From Mycolicibacterium parafortuitum (GTDB lineage: Bacteria; Actinomycetota; Actinomycetes; Mycobacteriales; Mycobacteriaceae), in the NCBI RefSeq assembly GCF_002086815.1, contig NZ_MVID01000005.1:124001-188000 (forward strand): a stretch of DNA of 64,000 nt, given 5' to 3'. The position numbers and the translations under genes were made by a program. The notes under the pieces are model-generated. The model did not search any database, was not told the origin of the DNA, and saw only the letters and a program-made list of their open reading frames with translations. Shown piece after piece: positions 29,443 through 38,253 of the stretch (the stretch's first letter is position 1; the number at the start of each line of letters is the position of its first letter).

Positions 29443-30603
29443 TCAGACGGAGGCGGCCAGGAATTCGCGCAGCCGCCGGAAGCAGCTCAGCGCGTCGATG
29501 TAGTGGTCGACGTGGTGGCGCGGCACCGGTTCGGGTTCGAACTCCGCGCCCAGTGCCTTCTGGGTGAGAAGTTCGACACAAGTTGTGCCGCAGTCGGATT
29601 CGCGGGTCTCGAAATGGTGGAACCGGTACCGCAGGTGGGGGTCGCTGATGACCCGCATGATCGTCAGCCTGGCGGGCAGACCGCCGGTGGCCGCGCGGAC
29701 GCTGTACTTGCGGTCCTCGTCGATCAGGTCGTGGTCGTAGGTCGCGCACCGGTTGACCACCAGCGGGTGCAGCAGCACCGCGTCCATCGACTCCGGGGAG
29801 ACCTCGGCGTGGAAGCGGTCGTGCAGTTCGGTCCCCGAGCAGCCCAGCAGTTCGGGTTCGGGGACGAACAGGTCCTCGGCGGGATCGCAGATCGGATCGG
29901 CGAACGGGTCCTGGCCACCGGTCACGGCATCGAGGACTTCGATCGGCTCGACCCAGTCGGCGACGCCGTTCGGCGGCAGCGCCCCGTCGTGGACGTCCCC
30001 GTCGTGGATGTCCTCGTCGGCGACGTACTTGTCGGTGATCACACAGCAGGCATGTGCTCTGGGCAGGAAGTCGGTGGCGTCGCGGAACAGGAACGCGGTG
30101 TTGCTGACGCCGTGGCGGCGCCGGATCCGCTCGTCGTCGACGCGGTAGCCGTCGGCGATCAATGCGGGCGCCGAGATCGGCCCCCGGACCATCAGGTTCC
30201 CGGCCTCGCCGACCCCCCACCAGGCCCGGCGCAGCCGCAGCGCCCCGCCGACGAAGGTTTCCTGGTCGAACGTGATCAGGTAGTCGGCCTCCAGATCACC
30301 GAGCACGACGAGGTGGGTGCCCCCGTCGAAATCACTGTTGACGATCGCGCGGGCGCGCACCGATCCGCGGATCAGCAGCAGGAACGGCAGGGGCTGGTCG
30401 AAGTCGTTCGGGTACAGGTTGTCCAGGTTCAGGTCGAGGTCGCCCGCGTCGAGGTCACCGTCGAGCACGACGGCGCGCGCCGCGGCGAAAGCAGGGTTCC
30501 CGACGGCGAGGTCACTGAGCTCGGATTCCCACGGCAGCCACGAGGTGATGGCGCCGAGTGTGGTCTCCTGGAGCACGAACCGGGTTAGGTCGACGCTCGA
30601 CAC
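29443..30603 (-). CDS. Hypothetical protein with aspartate-rich solenoid-like region
   Basis: I do not recognise this 386-residue protein. The first 150 residues alternate hydrophobic and acidic residues (VVLDGDLDAGDLDLNLDNLY, then GTHLVVLGDLEADYLITF, then GNLMVRGPISAPALI), which looks like a beta-solenoid of the polymer-forming type. The remainder holds several cysteines (CSGTELHDRF, ESDCGTTCVEL) and histidines (YRFHHFE, PRHHVDHY). No signal peptide or membrane segment. It precedes leuA on the same strand but leuA has its own promoter. Confidence 0.65.
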   Translation of the reverse strand: MSSVDLTRFVLQETTLGAITSWLPWESELSDLAVGNPAFAAARAVVLDGDLDAGDLDLNLDNLYPNDFDQPLPFLLLIRGSVRARAIVNSDFDGGTHLVVLGDLEADYLITFDQETFVGGALRLRRAWWGVGEAGNLMVRGPISAPALIADGYRVDDERIRRRHGVSNTAFLFRDATDFLPRAHACCVITDKYVADEDIHDGDVHDGALPPNGVADWVEPIEVLDAVTGGQDPFADPICDPAEDLFVPEPELLGCSGTELHDRFHAEVSPESMDAVLLHPLVVNRCATYDHDLIDEDRKYSVRAATGGLPARLTIMRVISDPHLRYRFHHFETRESDCGTTCVELLTQKALGAEFEPEPVPRHHVDHYIDALSCFRRLREFLAASV

Positions 30604-30622
30604 CCGGTAATTATTACCTGTG

Positions 30623-31282
30623 TCAAACCTGTGAGTCTGGGAAAGCGATAACCGAGAGGAACCGGATCGGGACCTCGACCAGGTCGACTGGGCCGTGGGC
30701 CCCCTCGCCGTCGATCTGCAGCGAATCTCCTGGATGGAGCCGATACACCGACCGGCTGTGGCTGTAGTCCATCACGCCTTCGAGCATGTAGATGAACTCG
30801 GTGCCCGGGTGCTGGAACAACGGGTAGGTCTGACTCTTCTCCGACAGCGTGACCTCGAGGCACTCCAGCCGCTTGTGCTCGCCTCGCAGCGAACCCAGCA
30901 ACTGGTAGTCGTGGCCTTCTCGGGTGCCCTCCCGCACGATCCGCGCTCCGGTCCCGGATTTGACGAATGCGGCGGGCCGCTCGACGTCGGCGCCGCGGAA
31001 CAGGCTCGTGACCGGGACATCGAAGCCCTTCGCGAGCAGCGACAGCGTCGACAGGCTGCACGAGGTCTGGGCATTCTCGATCTTGCTCATCATGGCCTTC
31101 GAGATACCGACCTTGGCGGCCGTCTCGGCGACGGTCAGTCCCTGCTGCTGGCGCAGCAGACGCACGTTGCGGCCGATCGCCGCCTCGATCTCCAGCTCCT
31201 CGACCGGGGCAGCGGGGTCGCGTTCACGAGCGGTGCCCGAGGTGTTCCGGAGCAGCGGGACGTCATCGTCAGTGGAGGCCAC
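30623..31282 (-). CDS. XRE-family regulator with cupin domain
   Basis: A 219-residue regulator. The helix-turn-helix is at about residues 36-90 (LRQQQGLTVAETAAKVGISK), and the C-terminal cupin has FQHPGTEFIYMLEGVMDY and YRLHPGDSLQID. This PuuR/SutR-like layout usually senses small amino or polyamine metabolites. The GTG at 31282 has AGGAG 5 nt upstream; the longer open frame is a shadow of the oxidase gene. As last gene of the amt-glnA-glx operon (11-nt gap), it probably regulates that operon. Confidence 0.88.
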   Translation of the reverse strand: MASTDDDVPLLRNTSGTARERDPAAPVEELEIEAAIGRNVRLLRQQQGLTVAETAAKVGISKAMMSKIENAQTSCSLSTLSLLAKGFDVPVTSLFRGADVERPAAFVKSGTGARIVREGTREGHDYQLLGSLRGEHKRLECLEVTLSEKSQTYPLFQHPGTEFIYMLEGVMDYSHSRSVYRLHPGDSLQIDGEGAHGPVDLVEVPIRFLSVIAFPDSQV

Positions 31283-31293
31283 AATGCTCCTGT

Positions 31294-32490
31294 CTAGCGC
31301 ATCTGTCCCGCTCCGACGTACGGGTAGGGGGTCTTGAGCGGATCGCCCTCGGCGAAGCGGGAGAACCGGAAGTCCGATGCCGGGATGCGCGGGTCGCTGC
31401 TGTGCCCGTCGACGACGAGGTCGGCGACCAGTCGCCCGACCGCCGGCGCGATCTTGAAGCCGTGACCGCTGAACCCGACCGCGAGCACCAGCCCGTCCAA
31501 CGGTCCGCGGGAGATGACCGGGTTGTAGTCGGGGGTGACGTCGTAGCAGCCGGCGTAGCTGCTGGAGATCGACGCATCGGGGAGGCCGGGGAAGCGGGTG
31601 CCGACCTTGTCGACGGTCAGGTCGACGAAATCGTCGGTGGCGCGGTTGAGGTAGCTGTCCGGATCCGTCGGGTCTATCGCGTCGTAGCCGGGCAGGTCGC
31701 TGTTGCCGAACAGGATCTCGCCGCCGACCTCGGGCCGCACGTACTGCAGCGACACCAGGTCGGAGAAGACAGGTACCTTCCCTACATCGATGCCCGGATC
31801 GATCATCACGATCTGTTCGCGGATCACCTTGATCGGCATGTCGATGCCGTGAGGTGCCAGGAACGGCCGGGTCCACACGCCGGTGGCGACGACGGTCGTG
31901 CCCGCCGAGATCTCGGTGCCGTCGGCCAGGCGCACCCCGGTGACGCGGTCCCCGTCGACCAGCAGCCCGGCGACGGCGGTGCCCTGGCGGACCCGCACGC
32001 CTGCCGCACGCGCCGAGGCCGAGAACGCCTGCGCGGTCTGGTAGGCGTCCCCGTAGCCGCCGCGGGCCTCCCAGCCGAACGCGGCGAACGGGGTCAGGTC
32101 GGCGAACGGCCACAGCTTCGCGACCTCGGATTTGTCGATCTCCTCGGTCTCGACGCCGACGGAGCGTTGTGCGGCAAGGCTTTTACGCAGGGCATCGACG
32201 TTCTGTTCGCCGACCCCGACGACGTAACCGGTCTGGCGGAACCCGATGTCGGTGCCGAAGATGTCCTCGGCTTGTTCGAACACCTCCAGCCCGGTGGCGG
32301 CCATCGCGGCCAGCGAGCTGACACCGTAATGGCAGCGCACGATCCCGCTGGACTTGCCGGTCATCCCGGATGCGACCGTGTTGCGTTCGGCGACAACCAC
32401 ATCGGTGACGCCACGTTGGCTCAACGCCCAGGCCGCGGCGGTGCCCTCCAGACCGCCGCCGACGATGACGACGTCCGCGGTCTCGCTCAT
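31294..32490 (-). CDS. FAD-dependent amine/amino-acid oxidase (DAO family)
   Basis: A 398-residue DAO-family flavoprotein. The dinucleotide motif VVIVGGGLEGTAAAWAL is at residues 7-23, and a SGIVRCHYGV segment lies at the flavin-attachment region of sarcosine-oxidase beta-type enzymes. It probably oxidises a secondary amine or N-alkylated amino acid. Within an operon encoding glutamine-synthetase and glutamate-synthase-like proteins, oxidation of an N-alkylglutamate is attractive, but inferred. No alpha/gamma/delta sarcosine-oxidase subunits are present. Confidence 0.85.
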   Translation of the reverse strand: MSETADVVIVGGGLEGTAAAWALSQRGVTDVVVAERNTVASGMTGKSSGIVRCHYGVSSLAAMAATGLEVFEQAEDIFGTDIGFRQTGYVVGVGEQNVDALRKSLAAQRSVGVETEEIDKSEVAKLWPFADLTPFAAFGWEARGGYGDAYQTAQAFSASARAAGVRVRQGTAVAGLLVDGDRVTGVRLADGTEISAGTTVVATGVWTRPFLAPHGIDMPIKVIREQIVMIDPGIDVGKVPVFSDLVSLQYVRPEVGGEILFGNSDLPGYDAIDPTDPDSYLNRATDDFVDLTVDKVGTRFPGLPDASISSSYAGCYDVTPDYNPVISRGPLDGLVLAVGFSGHGFKIAPAVGRLVADLVVDGHSSDPRIPASDFRFSRFAEGDPLKTPYPYVGAGQMR

Positions 32491-32530
32491 CGGGATTGTC
32501 TCCTCTTCGCGCGAGCGCTCATCGGGATTG
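32484..32530. repeat. 15-bp direct repeat at a gene junction
   Basis: CGCTCATCGGGATTG occurs at 32484-32498 and 32516-32530, period 32 bp. One copy spans the oxidase start codon, the other the stop of the FMN protein gene. A short tandem duplication may have separated two genes that once overlapped at ATGA. Confidence 0.8.
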
Positions 32531-33853
32531 CCCCGGGATCCAGTCCGTGCCCGCCAGCGGGACGCGCGCCATCGCGGCCGCTTCGATGCTGACCGCGACG
32601 AGGTCGTCGGGTTCGAGATGGCACACGTGCGACTTGCCGCAGGCGCGCGCGATGGTCTGGGCCTCCATGGTCAGCACCCGCAGGTAGTTCGCCAACCGGT
32701 GCCCGCCGGCGATCGGGTCGAACCGCGCGGCCAGCTCCGGATCCTGCGTGCTGATCCCGGCCGGGTCCCGGCCGTCCTGGTAGTCGTCGTAGAAACCCGC
32801 TGCGCTGCCGAGCTTCTCGTAGTCGGCGGCATACCGCGGGTGGTTGTCGCCGAGGGCGATCAGCGCGGCGGTACCGATCGCGACCGCGTCGGCGCCCAGA
32901 GCGAGTGCCTTGGCAACATCCGCGCCGTTGCGGATGCCGCCCGACACGATCAACTGGACTTTACGATGCACGCCCAGTTCCTGCAGCGCCTGAACGGCCT
33001 GCGGGATCGCCGCGAGCGTCGGGATGCCGACGTGTTCGATGAAGACCTCCTGGGTGGCGGCGGTGCCGCCCTGCATCCCGTCGACCACCACGACGTCGGC
33101 GCCGGCGTGCACGGCGAGCTTCACGTCGTAATAGGTGCGGGTGGCCCCGACCTTGACATAGATCGGCTTCTCCCAGTCGGTGATCTCCCGGAGCTCGTTG
33201 ATCTTGATGGTCAGGTCGTCGGGGCCGGTCCAGTCGGGGTGCCGGCAGGCCGACCGCTGGTCGATGCCCTCGGGCAGGGTCCGCATCCCGGCAACCCGCT
33301 CGGAGATCTTCTGGCCCAGCAGCATTCCGCCACCGCCCGGTTTGGCGCCCTGGCCGAGCACGACCTCGATCGCATCGGCCTTGCGCAGATCGTCGGGGTT
33401 CATCCCGTACCGCGACGGCAGGTACTGGTAGACGAGGTACTTGCTCTGGCCGCGTTCCTCGGGCGTCATCCCGCCGTCGCCGGTGGTGGTCGACGTGCCG
33501 ACCTCACTGGCGCCGCGGCCGAGGGCCTCCTTGGCCGGACCCGACAGCGCACCGAAGCTCATCCCCGCGATCGTGACGGGGATCTCCAGGTGCAGAGGGT
33601 GTTTGGCGAATCGGTCACCGAGCACCACATCGGTGGCGCAGCGCTCGCGGTAGCCCTCGAGCGGGTAGCGCGACATCGACGCGCCGAGGAACAGCAGGTC
33701 GTCGAAGTGGGGGAGCGGACGTTTGGCGCCCCAGCCGCGGATGTCGTAGATGCCGGTGTCGGCGGCACGCTGGATCGCGGCGATGGTGGCGCGGTCGAAG
33801 GTCGCCGACTCACGCAGCCCGAGGCGCGCGCGATCGTCACTGGTGTAGGTCAT
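32519..33853 (-). CDS. FMN-binding glutamate-synthase-like subunit (GlxD/MgsC type)
   Basis: A 444-residue protein equivalent to the FMN/Fe-S synthase domain of glutamate synthase: MSFGALSGPAKEALGRGASE, VVVDGMQGGTAATQEVF, and SGGIRNGADVAKALALGADA for phosphate binding. The cysteines of the 3Fe-4S site are few (SACRHPD, ARACGKSHVC). It would use ammonia from the amidotransferase subunit or a glutamylamide to make glutamate or an N-substituted glutamate. It lies 8 nt after the GXGXG gene. The set matches GlxBCD or N-methylglutamate synthase MgsABC. Confidence 0.88.
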   Translation of the reverse strand: MTYTSDDRARLGLRESATFDRATIAAIQRAADTGIYDIRGWGAKRPLPHFDDLLFLGASMSRYPLEGYRERCATDVVLGDRFAKHPLHLEIPVTIAGMSFGALSGPAKEALGRGASEVGTSTTTGDGGMTPEERGQSKYLVYQYLPSRYGMNPDDLRKADAIEVVLGQGAKPGGGGMLLGQKISERVAGMRTLPEGIDQRSACRHPDWTGPDDLTIKINELREITDWEKPIYVKVGATRTYYDVKLAVHAGADVVVVDGMQGGTAATQEVFIEHVGIPTLAAIPQAVQALQELGVHRKVQLIVSGGIRNGADVAKALALGADAVAIGTAALIALGDNHPRYAADYEKLGSAAGFYDDYQDGRDPAGISTQDPELAARFDPIAGGHRLANYLRVLTMEAQTIARACGKSHVCHLEPDDLVAVSIEAAAMARVPLAGTDWIPGQSR

Positions 33854-33861
33854 CAGAAGTC

Positions 33862-34545
33862 CTAATACGAAGAGCTGTTGTCGACGTGGAAGTGGTACAG
33901 CGAGCGTGCCGACCCGTAGCGGGTGTAGTCGCTGGTGCTGTCTCCTTCGAAACCGGCGGTCTTGAGCAGGTATTCGAGTTCACGGTGATGTTCTTCGCGC
34001 ATCGGTTTGGCGATGCAGTCGGCGCCGAGCGACGCGACGTCGCCGCGCACGTACAGCCGGGCCTCGTAGATCGAGTCGCCGAGCGCCTCCCCGGCATCCC
34101 CGCGGATCACCAGCCTGCCTGCCTGAGCCATGAACGCGCTCATGTGACCGACGTTGCCGCCCACCACGATGTCGACGCCCTTCATCGAGATACCGCAGCG
34201 GGCCGCCGCATCGCCGTCGACGACCAGCAGACCGCCGTGTGCGGTGGCCCCCGCGGACTGGGACGCGTTGCCCTTCACCCACACCGAGCCGCTCATCATG
34301 TTCTCGCCGACCCCGGTGCCCGCGTTGCCGTCGATGATTACCTCGGCCTGCTGGTTCATCCCCGCGGCGTAGTAGCCGACGTGGCCCTTCACGGTGACAT
34401 TCACGGGCGCGTTCAGGCCGACCGCGACGTTGTGAGCACCCGCGGGATGTTCGATGACGATCTCGCCGTCCAGGTCTGGCGCGTGCAACGCGGTGTTGAC
34501 CTCGCGCAGCGACGTGGTGCGAAGGTCGTATGTCAACGCTGCCAT
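33862..34545 (-). CDS. GXGXG-domain glutamate-synthase-like subunit (GlxC/MgsB type)
   Basis: A 227-residue right-handed beta-helix, the GXGXG domain that forms the C-terminal part of glutamate synthase alpha: repeated turns such as GHVGYYAAGMNQQAEVIIDG, GNAGTGVGENMMSG, GDAAARCGISMKG and GNVGHMSAFMAQAG. It is structural, supporting the other two subunits. ATG 34545 begins MAALTYDL and overlaps the amidotransferase gene by 13 bp; the longer frame is shadow. Confidence 0.88.
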   Translation of the reverse strand: MAALTYDLRTTSLREVNTALHAPDLDGEIVIEHPAGAHNVAVGLNAPVNVTVKGHVGYYAAGMNQQAEVIIDGNAGTGVGENMMSGSVWVKGNASQSAGATAHGGLLVVDGDAAARCGISMKGVDIVVGGNVGHMSAFMAQAGRLVIRGDAGEALGDSIYEARLYVRGDVASLGADCIAKPMREEHHRELEYLLKTAGFEGDSTSDYTRYGSARSLYHFHVDNSSSY

Positions 34546-35441
34546 GCGTACACCACCTCGGGTTCCGGTTCCCAGATCTTGGCGCTCTCCACGCCGGGAA
34601 GCCCTGCCAGGGCGCGGTATTCGCTGCCCATCGCGACCCAGTCGGCCGTCTCGGCGATCACGGCCGGCTTGCACGCGATCGCGTCACGCACCACCGCGAA
34701 CGAGTCGCGGTTGGACACCAGCAGCGTGTAGAAGCCGTCGAACGTGGCGCACAGCTCCTTGAGTGCACTCTCGATGTCACGGCCCTCGGCCAGCTGTTTG
34801 GCGATGAACCGCGCCCCGACCTCGGTGTCGTTCTCGCTGTCGAACACCACACCCTCGGCGCGCAGCTCGCGCCGGATCGTCGCGTGGTTGGCGAAGGATC
34901 CGTTGTGCACCATGCACTGGCCCGGGCCGACGGCGTACGGGTGACAGCCGGCCGGCGTCACCGCCGACTCGGTGGCCATCCGGGTGTGACCCACACCCTG
35001 CCAGCCCTGCGCCCCGGCCAGCCCCCAGCCGTCGGTGAGGGCGCGGGGGTGCCCGACGCCCTTGAGAACCGCGATGTCGGACCCGAATCCGGCGATGATC
35101 GCCTGGGGATAGGCGGCGCGCACCGCGGCCAACAGCACCTCGGAGTCGACGTCGGCGGACAGCACGAAGCTGACGCCGACCGCGACACCGTCGACGTCCC
35201 CGCCGAGTTCGGCGCCGACCGCGGCGGCCACCTGTGTCGCGTCCTCGAGCACCCCGGTGCCGAGGTCGGCGAGCGACACGCATCCGCGCCCGGGGGGTGA
35301 CCAGCTCGGGTCGCCGTAGACGGCGACGCCGGCGGAGTCGCTGCCGCGGTCACCCATCTCGCACAGCATGCCGGTCAGCAGTTCGCCGAGCCGGGGGTAG
35401 AGATCGGGTGTCCGCAGATGCAGCCCGACGATCCCACACAT
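34533..35441 (-). CDS. Class II glutamine amidotransferase (GlxB/MgsA type)
   Basis: A 302-residue Ntn amidotransferase starting MCGIVGLHL, with Cys2 as the N-terminal nucleophile after Met removal. GDRGSDSAGVAVYG, HTRMATESAV and VHNGSFANH are class II signatures. It releases ammonia or an amine from a glutamine-like donor for the FMN subunit. ATG 35441 with AGAGGA upstream is fixed by the Cys2 rule. Second of the three split glutamate-synthase genes' transcription partners, after glnA. Confidence 0.9.
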   Translation of the reverse strand: MCGIVGLHLRTPDLYPRLGELLTGMLCEMGDRGSDSAGVAVYGDPSWSPPGRGCVSLADLGTGVLEDATQVAAAVGAELGGDVDGVAVGVSFVLSADVDSEVLLAAVRAAYPQAIIAGFGSDIAVLKGVGHPRALTDGWGLAGAQGWQGVGHTRMATESAVTPAGCHPYAVGPGQCMVHNGSFANHATIRRELRAEGVVFDSENDTEVGARFIAKQLAEGRDIESALKELCATFDGFYTLLVSNRDSFAVVRDAIACKPAVIAETADWVAMGSEYRALAGLPGVESAKIWEPEPEVVYAWQR

Positions 35442-35475
35442 GGATGAATTCCTCTCGTATCGAACGTGATCGGTG

Positions 35476-36783
35476 TCAGAACGCGGTGAGGTAGTTGTCG
35501 ATCTCCCACGGCGTGACCGAGCTGTGGTAGGCGAAGAACTCGTCGCGTTTGACGTTGGCGAAGTAGGCCGCGACACCTTCGCCCGCGGCATCGAGCACAC
35601 CGGTGACCACTGGATCGGTCTCGAAGGCCTCGACCGCGTGCAGCAGCGTGGCGGGCAGGGGGGTGGTGCTGACGCCCTGACCGACCCCGCCGGGATCGGT
35701 GCTGCGTTTGATGCCGTCGAGACCGGCGCCCAACGCCGCGGCGATCGCCAGATACGGGTTGGCGGAGCCGTCGCCACCGCGCATCTCGATGCGGTCGGAA
35801 TCCGGTACCCGGATGTAGTGGGTGCGGTCGTTGCCGCCGTAGGTCGGAAGGCGCGGCGCCCAGGACGCGCCTGAGGACGTCGCGACGGCGCCGGTGCGCT
35901 TGTAGGAGTTGACCGTCGGCCCGACGACGGCCTGCAGTGCGCACGCGTGCTCGAGGATGCCGCCGATGAACCCGTATGCGGTGTCGGACAATCCGAGCCC
36001 GCGATCGTCGTCCTCGGCCGGGAAGACGGGGGTGCCGGCGCTGGTCAGTGACAGGTGGAAGTGCAGTCCGTTGCCGGTCTTGTCGCCGAACGGTTTCGGC
36101 ATGAACGTCGCGATCATCCCGCGCTCGGCGGCGATCATCGACAGCAGGTAGCGCAGCGTGATGACGCGGTCGGCGGTGACCAATGCCTCGGCGAACTTGA
36201 AGTTCTGTTCGAACTGACCGTTGCCGTCCTCGTGGTCGTTGGCGTAATTGGACCAGCCGAGCTGGTTCATCGCGGTGGAGACGGCGGTGAGGTGGTCGTA
36301 CATGCGGGTGACACCGCGCGCGTCGTAGCACGGTTGCGACGCCGTGTCGGCGGTGTCGGCGACCGAGACGCTGCCGTCGTCGTTGCGGGACAACAGGAAA
36401 TACTCGACCTCGGCGCCGACCCACGGTTCGAAACCGGCGTCGGCGCACTTCTGGATCAGCGACTTCAGGATCACCCGGGGCGCGTACGGCCACGGCTGCC
36501 CGTTGACGTGTGGATCGCAGTGCACGATCGCCAGGCCCTCTTTGATGAACGGGATCGGCGTGAACGACTCCGGATCCGGGATCGCCATCAGGTCGGGGTC
36601 CTTGGGTTCCTGACCCATCGCGCCCACGGCGTAGCCGGCGAAGCCGACGCCCTCGGTGGCCAGCAGGTCGACGGCCTCGACGGGAACCAGCTTGGCGCAG
36701 GGCTTTCCGCGCAGATCGACGAACAAGGCGAGGATGAACTTGGTCCCCGACTGTTCGGCCAGGGCGGCGAGGTCTTGAGGCAT
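35476..36783 (-). CDS. Glutamine-synthetase-family ligase (short GlnT/GmaS-like)
   Basis: A 435-residue member of the glutamine synthetase superfamily. GAEVEYFLL holds the metal-binding glutamates, the ATP region KPFGDKTGNGLHFHLSL is clear, and RGGDGSANPYLAIAAAL closes the active site. Shorter than housekeeping GlnA (about 478) and in an operon with glutamate-synthase-like genes, it is more likely a gamma-glutamylamide synthetase or GS type III homologue using ammonia or an amine. ATG 36783 has AAAGGTGA 8 nt upstream; GTG 36792 is an alternative. Confidence 0.87.
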   Translation of the reverse strand: MPQDLAALAEQSGTKFILALFVDLRGKPCAKLVPVEAVDLLATEGVGFAGYAVGAMGQEPKDPDLMAIPDPESFTPIPFIKEGLAIVHCDPHVNGQPWPYAPRVILKSLIQKCADAGFEPWVGAEVEYFLLSRNDDGSVSVADTADTASQPCYDARGVTRMYDHLTAVSTAMNQLGWSNYANDHEDGNGQFEQNFKFAEALVTADRVITLRYLLSMIAAERGMIATFMPKPFGDKTGNGLHFHLSLTSAGTPVFPAEDDDRGLGLSDTAYGFIGGILEHACALQAVVGPTVNSYKRTGAVATSSGASWAPRLPTYGGNDRTHYIRVPDSDRIEMRGGDGSANPYLAIAAALGAGLDGIKRSTDPGGVGQGVSTTPLPATLLHAVEAFETDPVVTGVLDAAGEGVAAYFANVKRDEFFAYHSSVTPWEIDNYLTAF

Positions 36784-36819
36784 GTGCGTCACCTTTGTCT
36801 CTTGTTGTGAATCAAAGTA

Positions 36820-36830
36820 TCACTGAGTGA
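36820..36830. promoter_or_regulatory. Short palindrome upstream of the glnA-like gene
   Basis: TCACTGAGTGA is an 11-bp perfect palindrome with one central base, 37 nt before the gene's ATG. It could be an operator, for example for the XRE-cupin regulator of the operon. A near-identical 17-nt string (TCACTGAGTRAAACAGC) recurs before egtA at 48586-48602, but such a match may be chance. Confidence 0.35.
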
Positions 36831-36848
36831 AACAGCCCGCATGTCGAA

Positions 36849-36883
36849 CGGCCGGCGCGGTCCTTGAAGGTCCGTACCGGCCG
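36849..36883 (-). terminator. Hairpin after amt
   Basis: Arms CGGCCGG (36849-36855) and CCGGCCG (36877-36883), with a CCTT/AAGG inner pairing, form a GC-rich hairpin starting 12 nt after the amt stop codon. No T-run follows, as is common in mycobacteria. It may lower readthrough from amt into glnA rather than stop it. Confidence 0.45.
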
Positions 36884-36895
36884 CCGACGTGCTGG

Positions 36896-38149
36896 TCAGA
36901 TGGTCTGCAGCTCGTACGCCGCGTCCCGGTGGAACTTGGCGTCGATGCCGCTCTCCTCGTCCTCGGGGGAGATCCGGATGCCCATCGTCTTCTTGATCAC
37001 GAACGCGATGGCGAAGGCCACCAGGAACGAGTAGGCCATCACGGCGAACGCGGCTACGGCCTGCTTCCACAGCTGCTCCACGCCGCCGCCGTACAGCAAT
37101 CCGTTGGTGGCGTTCGGCATGCCCTCGCTGGCGAAGAAGCCGATCAGCAGGGTGCCGATGACACCGCCGACGAGGTGAACCCCGACGACGTCGAGGGAGT
37201 CGTCGTAGCCGAACTTCGATTTCAAGCCGACGGCGTACACGCAGATCGCTCCCGCGATGCCGCCGACGAAGATCGCCCCGATCGGGGTGACCGCACCGCA
37301 GGCCGGGGTGATCGCGACCAGGCCGGTGATCGCGCCGGAAGCGGCGCCGACGCCCGTCACGTGACCGTCCTTGATCTTCTCGACCGCAAGCCAGGCCAGC
37401 GTCGCAGCGCACGTCGCCACGAAGGTCGTGACCATCACGATGGCCGCGGAATTACCCGCGGCCAGTGCGGATCCGCCGTTGAACGCATACCAGCCGGCCC
37501 ACAGCAGGCCGGCGCCGAGAAGGGTCAGCGGCACGTTGTGCGGCTTGCGCGCCTGACCGAACATCGCGGACTTTCCGAGCACGATCGCGACGGCCAGCGC
37601 GGCGGCACCGGCGTTGATATGCACCGCCGTACCGCCGGCGAAGTCGATGGCCTTGAGCTGGTTGGCGATCCAGCCGCCGACCGAGTTCTCGGTGACGACG
37701 CCGTCGAATGCGAAAACCCAGTGCGCGACCGGGAAATAGACCAGCACGGCCCAGACTGCGGCGAACAACATCCAGGCGCCGAACTTCATCCGGTCGGCGA
37801 CCGCGCCCGAGATCAGCGCGACGGTGATCGCCGCGAACAGCGCCTGAAACAGGGCGAACAAACTCACCGGCAGCCCGGCGATCGTTGTCTGGGACTCCAA
37901 AAGATCTGTCATCCCGGCGAACTCGGTGAAGCTGCCGACGAACCCGCCGTAGGACGTGCCGAAGACCATCGAGAAGCCGAACAGCACCCAAAGCACGCCG
38001 ACGAGCGCCACCGCGCCGAACGTCATCATCATCATGTTGGTCGAGCTCTTCACCGACACCATGCCGCCGTAGAACAGCGCCAGGCCGGGGATCATGAGTG
38101 TGAGGCCGATGATGCAACACAGAATGAACGCGGTGGTCCCTGTATCCAT
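36896..38149 (-). CDS. amt: Ammonium transporter (Amt family)
   Basis: A 417-residue Amt/MEP channel of about 11 membrane helices. It opens MDTGTTAFILCCIIGLTLMI and contains the family segments ALFYGGMVSVKSS, GGTAVHINAGAAALA and DDSLDVVGVHLVGG with pore histidines. It conducts ammonium into the cell. The ATG at 38149 has AGGAGGAAC upstream; the open frame to 38305 has no membrane-like sequence. A candidate GlnR box lies about 90 bp upstream, and glutamine-synthetase and glutamate-synthase-like genes follow. Confidence 0.94.
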   Translation of the reverse strand: MDTGTTAFILCCIIGLTLMIPGLALFYGGMVSVKSSTNMMMMTFGAVALVGVLWVLFGFSMVFGTSYGGFVGSFTEFAGMTDLLESQTTIAGLPVSLFALFQALFAAITVALISGAVADRMKFGAWMLFAAVWAVLVYFPVAHWVFAFDGVVTENSVGGWIANQLKAIDFAGGTAVHINAGAAALAVAIVLGKSAMFGQARKPHNVPLTLLGAGLLWAGWYAFNGGSALAAGNSAAIVMVTTFVATCAATLAWLAVEKIKDGHVTGVGAASGAITGLVAITPACGAVTPIGAIFVGGIAGAICVYAVGLKSKFGYDDSLDVVGVHLVGGVIGTLLIGFFASEGMPNATNGLLYGGGVEQLWKQAVAAFAVMAYSFLVAFAIAFVIKKTMGIRISPEDEESGIDAKFHRDAAYELQTI

Positions 38150-38237
38150 TGGTTGTTCCTCCTGCATGTGAGGCCCCGACGCGGAGCCGTTCACCGGACA
38201 GTTACTGCCGCCTCTGTTACGTGGGGCGTCGTCATTC

Positions 38238-38253
38238 GTTGCAGGGGGGTAAC
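38238..38253 (-). promoter_or_regulatory. Candidate GlnR box
   Basis: On the minus strand GTTAC-n6-GCAAC fits the mycobacterial GlnR half-box (GTnAC-n6-GnAAC, AC-n9-AC). It is in the 148-bp intergenic space between amt and the Ntn hydrolase gene, 89 bp from the amt ATG. Nitrogen-limitation control by GlnR is known for amt genes in M. smegmatis; the match here was made by eye. Confidence 0.45.
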
